Assembly: GCF_964199755.1 (NCBI RefSeq)
Contig: NC_133906.1
Coordinates: forward strand, 12,152,001-12,216,000
Direction of reading: 5' to 3'
Source: Larus michahellis
Taxonomy: Eukaryota > Chordata > Aves > Charadriiformes > Laridae
DNA length: 64,000 bases
The position numbers were made by a program, and so were the translations under genes. The notes beneath the pieces are model-generated. The model did not search any database. It had not been told where the DNA came from and saw nothing but the letters and a program-made list of their open reading frames with translations. This document shows positions 14,001 through 26,000 of this stretch, piece by piece (the first letter of the stretch is position 1; every line of letters begins with the position of its first letter).

Positions 14001-17000
14001 CTGCGGTGTGCATTCCTCCTGCTGGTGACTGGTGATTCACCGCTAACCCTGCTGCCTGCTCCCTCCCCTCACCAGCCCTCTGCTCGGAGGAGGGCATCAG
14101 CGGCGCTGGCCTGGGCAGGGGGCACCCTCCGCCCCCCTCTCCTTGCCCAGCCTCCCCCAGGTGCCTCATCCCTGCCTGCCAGCTAAGGTTATCCAACCCT
14201 GGGCTTTGCCCTGGGACAATTCCCGCTTAACCGGTTAAATCCTTGCCTACTTCGGTCTTGCCCACCAGGTCTCGGAACTCCTCCCGAGAGGCTGTGCTGT
14301 CTGGGGCTGGCTCCCGGGTGGTTCGAGCGCTGCCCTCGCTGCTCCTTACACAGCACGGCCGGGTGCGAGCGCAGGCTCTGGGCACCCAGGGGGACCCTGG
14401 GCTGGGTTTCGGCACGGCTGAGCTGAGCTGTAGACTCGGCTCCATCTGCTGCACCGTACTGGGGACCACCCACAAAGATCCGGGCTACTCAACCTCTGCA
14501 GGCTTACTAGGGAGCACGAAAGCACACGGAAGCAATTAAGGATGTGATTCAACCCACTCTTTTCTTTACTATATTGCTAATAATGGAAGACCCCAGCTTG
14601 ATACTTGTACTCCGGGGCTGAGTTTTCAGGGCTGGCAGTAGGCACGCAACTGTTTGTTACTTCCAAACTCCTGTTTTATCTGGAGTAGTTTGAACCCAAG
14701 AAACAGATCTTTTCCTTCCAAGTAATGTTGTGTATATAAAACTAATTGCGATGGAACAACCACGCTTTCAGAGATGCACTGCTGTTTTTCCAAAGTCTCA
14801 GCACTTACCATCGAAGCTGAACTTCCACCAGAAGCTGCTGAGCAGCATCAGCTCTTGTCTCTCCCGTTACTCCTCAATCCCGTACCTTTGTTCTGACCGT
14901 GAGGGCTGCCTTATCAACAAATTCACCCCCGCAGCTTTCCCATCTGATTAATAGTAGGAAAAAGGCTAAGTGACCTCAGTGGGATATGGCCAACGCGGTC
15001 CAGCCTGGCAGCGCGTATCTGAGCTTGCAAAAGAATCTCAACTTTGCAGGTCGGTCAGCACAACCCAAACCCAGAGGTGGGAAAAGGAAAAGCTGCAACC
15101 GGTGCGGCCGTGTGAACAACACAGATCCTCCTGCAAAGCTCCGGGAGCAACACTGTTGTTTAGAAGAAAGGAAATTCCAACCCTTCCAAGGCAACACGTT
15201 AACACATCTACTCTGTTGCTTCTGTTGTTGACAATAGTTCACACTGAGACATTTTTGGTAAAATTATATCAGGTTTGTGAGACATGATACCATTTCAATT
15301 GAATTATAGTTCCATTGTAAGGCTTCATTTCCTCTCACATAAAACAGGATCTAACATCCAGGGCTCTTTCCAGGCTATTGCTAAGTACAAAATACCTGCT
15401 GGGTTTTATTGCACAGGCGCTGCACTACCGGGGCTTGCTTATTGCTTTATAAAACGTTAGAGCAGCCTTGAATATGAAAGATGTCATACAAATCTAAACA
15501 AAACCTTTTTTCTTCCATTTCAGATGATCTCTGAAGGTTCTGTACTGAGATCTTTAGTCAGAGTGTGAAGAAGGAACGAGACTATTTTGCCTCCTAAAGC
15601 GAAGAGCAGATACAGACCGAAAGGTGAGTCTATGTTTATTATCTCAGCCCCAAATTCAGCTTCCCTCAGCAGCGTCCCGGGTTTCGACTGCAGATGGGCG
15701 AGGAGTGTGTAATTGCCCTCCCCTGCAGAACCCTCCTCTGGCCCTGGGTAGAGCGGGGCAGAGCACTGAGTGGCGGCAGGGCAAGGACCCCCATGGCTTT
15801 GCAGAAGGGCTGCCACCTGCTTAGCAGAAGCAGGGGCCTTCATTATTTCCGTGGGTGTTACAGCTGCTGAACTGGCATTTTGTGAGGAAGCCTGTCCTGT
15901 AGGCGGTTTGCCTTTGAACAAAACTCTGTGGATTAGGGTACGGTAACGGAGCTCCAGCTTTCGTGCATGTGCCCTGGTGGGCAGAGCAAAGGTGGTGGTC
16001 AGAGGTACCCAAACAGATGAGCTTCTGTGCTGAGATTTTGGGTTTAATCAAGTTTTTTGATTAAGCCCAATGTTTATTATTGAGGATAAGCAATGGAGAT
16101 GCTGGGAACTCCTTGTATGCTTAAGACTTACTAGAAGAATTGAAATACCAATAAATAAAAAGAGCAGGTTTCTACTTTCCTTTTAAGCATGGGGTTAGAT
16201 GAACGTGCCGTTAAAGCAATCGCAGGCAGGACAGACCTGCTCAGCACAATGCAGCTTCCGCACTGACCTCACTGGGCTTTTATTTGCTCAGAATCCAGGG
16301 CCTGATTCCGCAGGTCCTACCGTGCTGGTGCAACTTAATTCTGTGAGAGCTCAGAAAGGCTCATTGTCAAAGTAATGCAGGTGAGTGTGGCCAATGGCTG
16401 GTTTTAGCTTTAACTTTGCAAATGTTGAGAACTGCCTATTTTTGATGTACATCGTTATATAGCAGATCAGGTGTTTGCTTGCAGTGTGAATTCAGGCACA
16501 CACGCACACACATACATGGCTGTGAGCGAGCTCCCTCGGGAATTCACGTTCCTTACTGCTTTCTAAAATGAAAAATATTTTGTTTTGCCAGTTAAGGTCT
16601 CTGTTTTCTCCCACTGTACACCTGGAGCTCACTGCAGTAGGGCAGAAATCAGGATGGGAATGTGCTTTATCCATGTTTAGTTACTCTGATAACTTAATTT
16701 CTCTTTTTATGAATTTGCCTGGGTCCCTGAACTCTGAAGACAGACCGTTCCAATTCAAAAGGAGGGGAAAAAGAATCCCAGCAGCCTGACGTGTGTGACA
16801 CCTTACTGACGCTATTAGCACGGCTGCTTTGTCATTGCACGTTTGGGCTTTAGCTTCTCAAATTGCTGCCTGCGCATCCAGTGTTTCTACCCAGGATTTG
16901 CATTTTGGACTCATACTGCTCCTACAGCATCCATGCCGCCGCTTCCCTACCTGGAGAGGGGTGCCGTAAGGAAACTCCGCTTTCTCGCTGCTCTGGGTGG

Positions 17001-20000
17001 CCACGGTGGGGTTGCTGGAACTGATGAGGACGGGGGAGCTGATCTCCAGCGCCTGCCGCTCGGCGGGCGCGTGGACCATCCTGTTGAGGGTGTTCAGGGC
17101 GGTGGTGATGGAGAACTGCCGCAGGCTCTTCCTCCTGGAGTCGGGCACTTTGGGGAACGCTGGTGAGTCCGCGCCCTTTGCTTTGGGAGACGCCGTTCGT
17201 AGGGACGTGCACTTAAACTGAGGGGACCAGTGGCTTTTGCTGGTCTGCAGGAGTTGCCTTGCAGTGGTGTTTGGCTGGAAGAGACAAAGGCAGACGTGAT
17301 GGCATGGCTCAGAAGTTACTCCTGCCACAGCCCAGTTCTCCCTTTTTCCTCTCTTTTCCTCTCTGTCAACAGAGCTGCGTGCAGATTTCAGGTGACATTA
17401 CAGGTGATCTTTAAAAACTTATGGCTCAGTCATTCCCCTGATGCATTTGCAGTGACAAATCCTGGATGCAAAATTACTGATGCAAAGCTGGCAGCAAAAT
17501 TAAAATTGGTTTGAAAAACTTATTGCTTAGAGAACAGGTTACTGGGGCTGAGTGCTCCCCCCAATACTTTACCACAAGCTTTGTTTCTCGTCAAAGCCTT
17601 TGGCTTGCAGAGGTGTACTGTGCCAAGGAGGGCTGGCTGACCCTCTAGCAGCATTATAATAAATTTAACTCTAAATTAGAAGGGACGTCAGGGCACATCT
17701 CCCTTTTCCGCTTCGTGCTGGCACGCTTGGGTGCGTCTCGCAGCAGGACGTCAAAGCTCTGCAGTCAGCTTTCGGGCATGAGCTTGGAGAAGCCCTTACC
17801 AATGGTGGCTTTCCCAGCAGAATTAGATCCACGCAATTACCTCTCTGTAGGCCAAAACATTCCTGGCTTGGTCCTGCTTCCATTGAAAAAGCCTGGCTCG
17901 TTACCCATTGGGTTTAATGAGGGAAGAGTCAGGCCCTGAGTTTGCATACGGGCGATGTTCAAACAGTATTTCTTGGAAACTGCTGATCACACAGTATTAA
18001 TAGCAAAGGGCATGTGGTGACAGTGTTTTTTACCACGATGACTGCCAGAGGAATTAATCATGATTTACTGCTGACATTAATGAATTGCAAAACTTTGAGA
18101 TTCTCACCCACTCGTGTGAGGCAATGTGCCTGGCTCCTGGGCTGAGGAGGGATGACTCTGACGCAGGAGAAGTACAGGTGTCTCTCAAGCATTATCATTT
18201 TAAAGCAGGGATTATTTTCACATTTCCCTCCTCCCCACTCCTTAAAGCAAGGTTTAAAAACAATAGCGTGTGCATATGTACACATATAAGATGGCAATAT
18301 TGTTGTTTCTGTACATAATTAAACTTCAGCCTAAACAGGAAACATCTTTCTTCCCTCTCTAAACACTGGGGGATGCAATAAAATGGGGCGCAAACGTAAG
18401 CATCAAAGCCAAGAAAAGCCTTGCATCTCCCAAACAGACCTATCTTTGCCTTCTCCGTAATTAATTTCTAATTCCTTGGTGGCTTTATGTGGCCCTAACT
18501 AACTTATTTCTGTTAACGCCAGACTTAAATAAGTAATTACTGAAGCTAAAATGATTTAATTAAATGAAAAGACATTTTACAAAATATATTAGAGCTTCAA
18601 ATAAGATGTTTTACTAGTGTCCTTTTATAAAATAGCCACAAAGAAGTGCTTGCTGTAATTATGATGATTACAAGTATTAATTTTATTTCTAGGAATTCTT
18701 GTTGGTGCCATTTACACCCTACATCTCAAGCTAAACTGCAGGAATACAATTAATGTCTAGACCAGTGCTGACAAAATAGGGCCAGGGAGGGGGCGGCTGG
18801 AAGGGCCGCAGAACCGGAGCGCCGGGAATGCCGCTGCGACGCACTGGGCATGGTGGGGGGCCACTGAGACCAGCCACCCCCCTGCAGCCCCAGGACAGCA
18901 GCTGGGGGGGGGGGTCATGGGGCAGAACCCCCAGCAAACAGCCACACGGGAGCCGCTTACAACAGAACCTCTTCAAAACGCAATTTTGATATTTTGCCTG
19001 AATTTGGCATTTTTGCCCCTATTTTTTTTTCCCTGTTGCGGAGGCTTCGTTCCGGCGAGGCAGAGGGAATGGCTCGCTGTCTGCAGGGCCCAGAGGCAGC
19101 GGTGAGCTGTGCTGTGCCGGGAGGAGGGCTCTGCCCCTGGGTGCTGGCACACGCCGCTGCCCGGCATGGCGTTGGGTGGGCACAGCCGAGGACGGGCTGT
19201 CACCCCCCTCCACACACACGGTGGAGAAGGTCCCTGCTTTGTCACCTAACATGCTCCCAGCTCTCATCAGCGCTGCCAGGGACGGTGATGCTGTCACCCT
19301 GAAGGGCAGGTGCACGGTGTCCCCAGCCCTCGCTGGGGGCAGGTGGGTGGTCGGGGTGCGGGTGGGCTCGCTCTGCCATGGCGGAGAGTGGCCTCCGTAA
19401 CTGCCATGGTGCTGCGCCCTGGCCAGGCCCCTGGGATAGCTTCTGCTCCGCAAAGCCAGCCTGTCTGGCCTTACTCAGCATGACGCTCAAACTTGTTTTT
19501 AATTTAAAGGTGCGAGCGTGGCTGAATTGGGACCGTGGACATGAGTCTGATGGTGAGGACATGAAAAGCCTTTGACTTGCTGGATGCTTTCCATCGCATG
19601 GAAATGCCTCTGTAATTGCCACACACACAACTAAAAATGAAAATGGCATTTTAGCTACGAACCAAGCGAAAAGCCCCTGTGCAAGAGTCGAGGTAATCCG
19701 TGTCACATTGCCGAGAAGCTCAGATCGCTATTTCAGGAGCTGAAATAACCTGGCGTTGCTGGAGCGCAGGTATTTGAAATACTCGGGGAAAAGAAGCTGG
19801 TTTGTATTGACTGATAGCTACGTCTCTTTGGAAAGACTTACATTTCTGAGCAACCCAGCAGAACTAAATCTTGTAAACTTTTTAAGATGTTTTGATTTCA
19901 TCATTTTAAGGATATCTGCCACGTGTGTGGGGGGGAAGTAAGGAGAATTTTACAGAAATGTATGTTTTTCTGTGTTCCGAATTAATGTATAAAGTTTGGG

Positions 20001-23000
20001 GCTAAAATTTTAATGACTCCAAGGCTGAAGGGGTCAGAGAAGGCTGGTTATTGCTGGCCAAAACATTGACACCCATGCAGAGCACGTGCATAAAGTTTTC
20101 ATCTGAACTGGTGGAAATTTTGTATTAATTTTTCAGTAAGTGATTCTCAGCTTTCATTTGCGTGTCTGAACGGTAACTGCTGCCTACTGCCTCGAAGAAT
20201 CATAGAATCATAGACTTTTTAGGGTTGGAAGGGACCTTAAAGATCATCTAGTTCCAACCCCCCTGCCATGGGCAGGGACACCTCCCACTAGACCAGGTTG
20301 CTCAGAGCCCCGTCCAGCCTGGCCTTAAAAACTTCCAGGGATGGGGCTTCCACCATTTCTCTGGGCAACCTGTTCCAGTGTCTCACCACCCTCATGGTGA
20401 AGAACTTCCTACCATCCAGTCTGAATTGACCCATCTGTAGTTTTAATCCATTCCCTCTAGTCCTACCATTACCCGACATCCTAAAAAGTCCCTCACCAGC
20501 TTTCTTGTAGGCCCCCTTAAGATACTGGTAGGCCACTATAAGGTCTCCTCGGAGCCTTCTTTTCTCCAGACTGAACAACCCCAACTCTCTCAGTCTGTCC
20601 TCATAGGAGAGGTGCTCCAGCCCTCTGATCATCCTCATGGCCCTTCTCTGGACACGTTCCAGCATGTCCATGTCTTAAGAACAGATTGCTGTATGGTACT
20701 GCATGTGAATCTCTGCCCAAATTTCCAGGTGGGCTTGTTGCCAAATTACTGTCACCTTCTCCCAAGGGAGGGCCAGGGCCCATGGCGAGGTGAAGGCAAA
20801 AGGTGGGGGTATCCGCCAGGTGGGAGAGGTGGTGGAGGACAGAAGCTGCCCGTGAAGCCAGCAGCAGCACGTGCGAGAGCGGGCAGCTGTGGGGATTGGC
20901 ATGTGTTGCTTTTGTTGGTATTTTTGAAAAAACGAGATGAAGCTGCCTGCAGCAGAGCTTTGGTCGAAAGCCAGGCTGTGCTGGACAAAAGCAACTCCTG
21001 TGTCATCCACCCGCAGCTCCAGCATCCCTGCGCTGAGATTCCCCTGCCTGCTCGGGCTCCTGGAGGAATCCATCGTCTCTTGGCGGTGGTTTGCAGAGAG
21101 ACGGCTCTCTCGAGTTGCCCGCCTCAGCTGGCTGGTCACCCTGTGCTTTACCCGGCTGGAGGAGGACACAGCACTGCCCCGAGGTTACTGCAGAGGGGAG
21201 TTACTGAGGTGACTGCTCCAATCTTTGTCATTTCATATAACTGCTGTCCCGAGGCTGGGGGGCAGGAGGATGCTCTCGCCTCTTTGCAGAAGCGTGTTTG
21301 TGTTAGATCCGCGCTAACTCCCTGTGTGTGAACTTTGCTGCGGGAGTGGGGATGCGCGCTGCCTCCTAACGCAAATAAACAGAATGAGTAAGCCCTGAAA
21401 CAAAGGCAAATAGAGTGAAAGAGAAAAAACAAACGCAGATGGCAGAAAGCCGAGGAAGGCACCTCCTGCTAATGAGTGAATCCTCCTGACAAAGGGAGGG
21501 TTGCTGGCTGCCCAGCCTCTCTGCATCTGCACTAGCAAGCGAAAAGCCCACATTTGATAGAGCTGCTGGTGATGTGTGACATTGCTCTGAACTGATTTTG
21601 CTCTTTTAATTCTTCCCCTTAGTCAGAAACCACAGCCGGCTCTTGTCCATTCAATTTCTCTTGCCCCCTGCCAGCCACCCCACATCCAGCTCCGGCTCCC
21701 TGGGGACACCCAACCTGGGCCACAGCCTCCATCTCCTGCCTCCTCTTCCCACCCGTGAGAGCGAGGAGACCATGGCATCTGTGCTGCCAGCTGGATGGAG
21801 AAAGAGGTGACTTCTCAGTGAGGACACTGGTGCCTCTGGGCAGCGCTTTCTGTTCTGCTCTGCCATGCCTCACCTCGTTTTGCCACTACAGGGACAGTTG
21901 ACTTTGCTGGGAGGTGTGCACTTACTCAGAAGAGCGTGTCCTCTAACTGAGTAAACACAAGCTCTGTAGCCTTTGGGGAATAAAGGGAAATGCAGTGAAA
22001 GTTCAGGTATTGCTCTGCAAATGCATGCCTCCGGTAGGCTGCATAAATGGTGTACCCCAGACCTGAAAGCAATTTTCTTTACTATGTCAGTAGGTGTCGT
22101 TTAGAGATCTCCCTGGAGTGCCTGAGAGCAGACTACCACCATCAGCCGCTCCTCATCCATGACAGCAGCATGGGCCAGGAGCTGAGCCCAGGGACTGCAA
22201 TCGCTGCTGATGGTGGGCACTTCCATCCCTCTCTGGATGTCCCTTGTCCTGCACATACCCCTAGGTGCCCGTGGGGCGGTTGGGGGGGTGGGGGGGTTTA
22301 ACCGCTGGCGGCAGTGTCTGAGGGGGCTTGGGAACCTTCTATGGGAGCTTCTATGGAGCTGGGGAGTAGCAGAACACCATGCAGTCGAAAGAAGGAAACG
22401 GGCCAGCCCCTGGCCGCCCCGGCTGGTACCTTATGGAAGGTCAGGCAGTCCTTGTTCTCGGTCTTGTCCCTGCTCCTCAGGTCAAGGCTGTAGAGTGCTC
22501 TGCCCAGGGGCGGGGGCAGGGGAAGGTGCTTGATGACTTGCACGGAGCTGGCTGGGAAGACGCCGCTGATCCCGTTGACCTCCCCCAGATACCAGTTCTC
22601 ATCCAGCTGTCGGAGCAGCATGATGATGTCCCCCTTGTTGAACCTCAGCTCCCCAGGGTTGTGCCCTCGGTAGGTGTACAGGGCCTTGGCTCGCGGGACC
22701 TGTGGGATGAGAAACAGCCCTTGCAGTTTGTCCGTGACAGCGATGCACAACATAGACAGAATTCCCCAAAAGCATTCGTAATTACTGGGAAAAATTTAGA
22801 GGTCTACGGCTTAAGCAGGCATTTATTGGGATTAACTACCCACATCCTTTCTTGATGTCTTTTTCTAATGAAGACAAGCTCCAAAATACTTATGCTAAAT
22901 TTGTATCAAGATGAAAATCAGGCTGAACTTGTTTAAGAATATTAAGAAACAATTAATGCCTTAAACTAACCTTCCCATGGGATCTTATTGCCTGCTACAA

Positions 23001-26000
23001 GGTAATATAATGACTGATACAATATCTATTTTACAGGTATTTCTATTTCAGAATGACCGGGGTCGCAGCCACTGTCCAGCTGACCCTGCGGCCGTCACCT
23101 GCAGTGTCCGACTGTGCGTGTCTAGAACGCAACAGGAGCCAGGTGCGTGCAGGTTACTGCTCTCCTGTGGTTATCTCCTTGCTTTAACAGCGTGTGACCG
23201 TGACTTTATTTCAGTCTTTAATCTGGGTTACAGGAAGAGAGGCTTCTTAATGTTGTTGTTGTTGCAGTATAATATGAGAAAGAAGAGATATACCAAAACC
23301 AGAAGAGATGAGGGAACTTTGCCATCTTGACTCTCATCAAAATGAAACTACAAAGTTCACTTAAAATAACTACTTTACTGACCCTTATCTATAGTAGAAA
23401 ACTCAATTTAATACACAATGCAACAGATCATTGAGACGGCTGAATAAACCCAGGGCTGTGCCTGGCCTCCGTGCTGTGAACCCATGGGGTACAACTCGAG
23501 GGCAGCCTGAGGAGTGTTTTTCCTGGGAGGAGTGCAGATATGCCAATGTTTTCGGCCCTCTCTGTAGCTGTTCTAGATATGCATTTGGGGGTCCCGTACT
23601 TTGGAAATCAGCAATACTGAAAGACTCGATCTTTACATACTTGTGTTACAGACAAGATGGAGATACCTTCAGCATGTTAGTTGGACTAGCGTACTGCGTC
23701 CCACTCAAGCGCATCCTAGAACAAACAAGCAACCCGTGTGTGTTTGTTTATTGCCATCTGCAACATGACAAATGTATATGAGCTCCACCCATGGCTGAGT
23801 GCTTCAAACCCAGCATGTCTTCAGCTCTCACCGGCCGAGATGCGCGGACCCCCACGGGGAGCCAGGTCCCATGCCACGAGAGCTCAGGTGTGAAGGGGAG
23901 TATGCTGGTGGGGCAGTGGGATTCAGGGCTGCTGGCTCTGCATCTCCGTGGACAAAATGTGGAGATTTTTATTTTTTTTTTGTCTGTCAGCTGCCAAGTG
24001 CTGCGGCCTTGTGAGTAGGACCTTGCGTTGCAGCTTTTCCAAGCCATAGGCACCAAACCCCTGCTGACCTCGCGGGAGACGGCACTGTTGTACCAGTGAC
24101 CCATTCAGGCTTCTCCTGCCTCTTCCTGTGGAAGGAGATAAACCCTTTTCCCCGCATCCACCTGTGCCAGGGCTCAGGCAGGGTTTCTGCAGAGTTCACC
24201 CCCCACCAGCCACTTCGGGGAGGTCAGGAAGGTGGAAGAGAGAAACTCAGCATTAGTTTTCTGCAGTGTGGAAAAGATCAAATTTTCCATGGAAATTATT
24301 TAGGTTTTAGGAAGAGAACACCTTCCAGCACTCCCAGGCACTGACGCTTGGTAGGAAAAAGGAACCAAGAGAAAAGAAAAGTTTTATGTACTGCATTTGC
24401 TTCAAAGCATTTGAAACAGGAAACAATTAGTTTGATGTTTAGTTCTAATTAACTCATTTTGTCTGTCAATTTGTGCTAACAGTAAACACATGCACTTGGC
24501 TTAGTGACACTGAAAGTATATTGCTGGAAAAAAGGAAAATGCTGAAAGTGAGAGTCAGGGCAGCTCTGCTCTCCAGCAGTCCCTGAGCTCGTACGGGGAA
24601 CAGGGAGTGCGTCAGTGCCAGGACACAGAAACTCTCCCTGCGAACACATGCCTGGACCAACGCACGTTCCCATGCAGAAAACCAGAATGTGGGAATAGAG
24701 GATTACGGGAGGGCCAGTTCTTCAGAAATCCTCCGAGACAGACTCTCTGGTGTCAGACCAGGATAAGGAGCGCAGAAAGAGAGACCTTTTATTGCCTCAG
24801 GAGCAACCAGAAAACAAACAAGACTCATGCAAACTGCAAAAACAGAGCTTGTAAAGGAGGAGCACAAACGTACGGGGATGATGAGAGAATGGCTGCACAG
24901 GAAAATAAAGCAAAACATAAAAGGCATCAAGAACAAGTTATGGAAATATATTAAAAATAAGAGAAACTCTGAAATGAAATGCATGCCTATTACTAACTGG
25001 GAAAAGTGAATGAGCAGTGGGGTGGTGAGAGTCTGGAATATTCTTTCTTCGCAAGAAATAGGATGAGACAGGAGGACAGGCTGGAATAAGTAACTGAAAG
25101 CTAGGTAGGATAGGGCTGGCTGAAACTCACCCCTCTGTGCTTGGATGGATGGGCTGTTTCTTCCTCAAACCATGGTCAGAACCTTCATTTCTTCACCTCC
25201 TCTTTAACCCTTTCCTCCCGCTTCCATGCCCTGTCAAATCTCACAGCCCATTCTGTTTTCAGTTTTCCCCCTAAGGCTGGTTCCCTTTCCCATTGCTATT
25301 TCCTGGCACTTGCGGTGACCATTGACATAATCTCCCCCTCACTTTATAGAGCAGGGCACTTGTAGTCACTTGTCAAAATTTGTTGTGAAACTTCCGTGGA
25401 TGTAAGTGAATAACAGTTAATGCTTATATGCTTTAGCGTCCAAAAAATATTCAGAATTTTGGTCTTTTGGGGCTTGCTAGTCATTTTGAACACTCACAAG
25501 GTAACCTTGGTGTATTCCTTCACAGATGTTTTGTCAAAGAGTCATTATAGTGTTGGTGGTGCTTTGAGCTGTACCGCTTCTTCCCCGCTGAAGCTGCCTG
25601 CACCCGGGGAAGGGCTCTGCGGCTCCCCTGGCTCCAAGGCCAGGTTGGACGGGGCTTGGAGCAACCTGGTGTGGTGGGAGGTGTCCCTGCCCAGGACAGG
25701 GGCTGGCACTGGGTGGGCTTTAAGGTCCCTTCCCACCCAAACCAGTCTGTGATTCTATGTACTCGGGCTGGAGCCTCCAGCCTGGGGTCAGCGCGGGGCA
25801 CAGGACCTCACGCCTCCTGCCTGCCCCGGGGAGGGACGAGGGCAAGGAGAGCCGTCCTTGTTTGCCACAAGCCTCAATTAAAAACACCTCAGAATTAAGT
25901 GCTTCAAAGGGACAGGTGGCGTGGCGAAGGGACGTTGGACTGGATGTGCGTTTCTGGCTGTATAACAAGGAGAAACTGTAATCACGCTGGACTGTTTCAG

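Noticed and set aside
14240-14390. Candidate SH3RF2 linker exon ([15 protein letters not shown]) on the minus strand
   Set aside because: Donor phases do not fit the SH3-3 exon, and the exon at 8303-8385 fits better in phase and sequence.
15834-15929. Candidate SH3RF2 linker exon ([15 protein letters not shown]) on the minus strand
   Set aside because: No phase-0 acceptor in that frame and the donor phase is wrong for the next exon.
18896-18920. G-run as a possible G-quadruplex or regulatory element
   Set aside because: A single homopolymer-like G tract; not enough separate G-runs to claim a structure.
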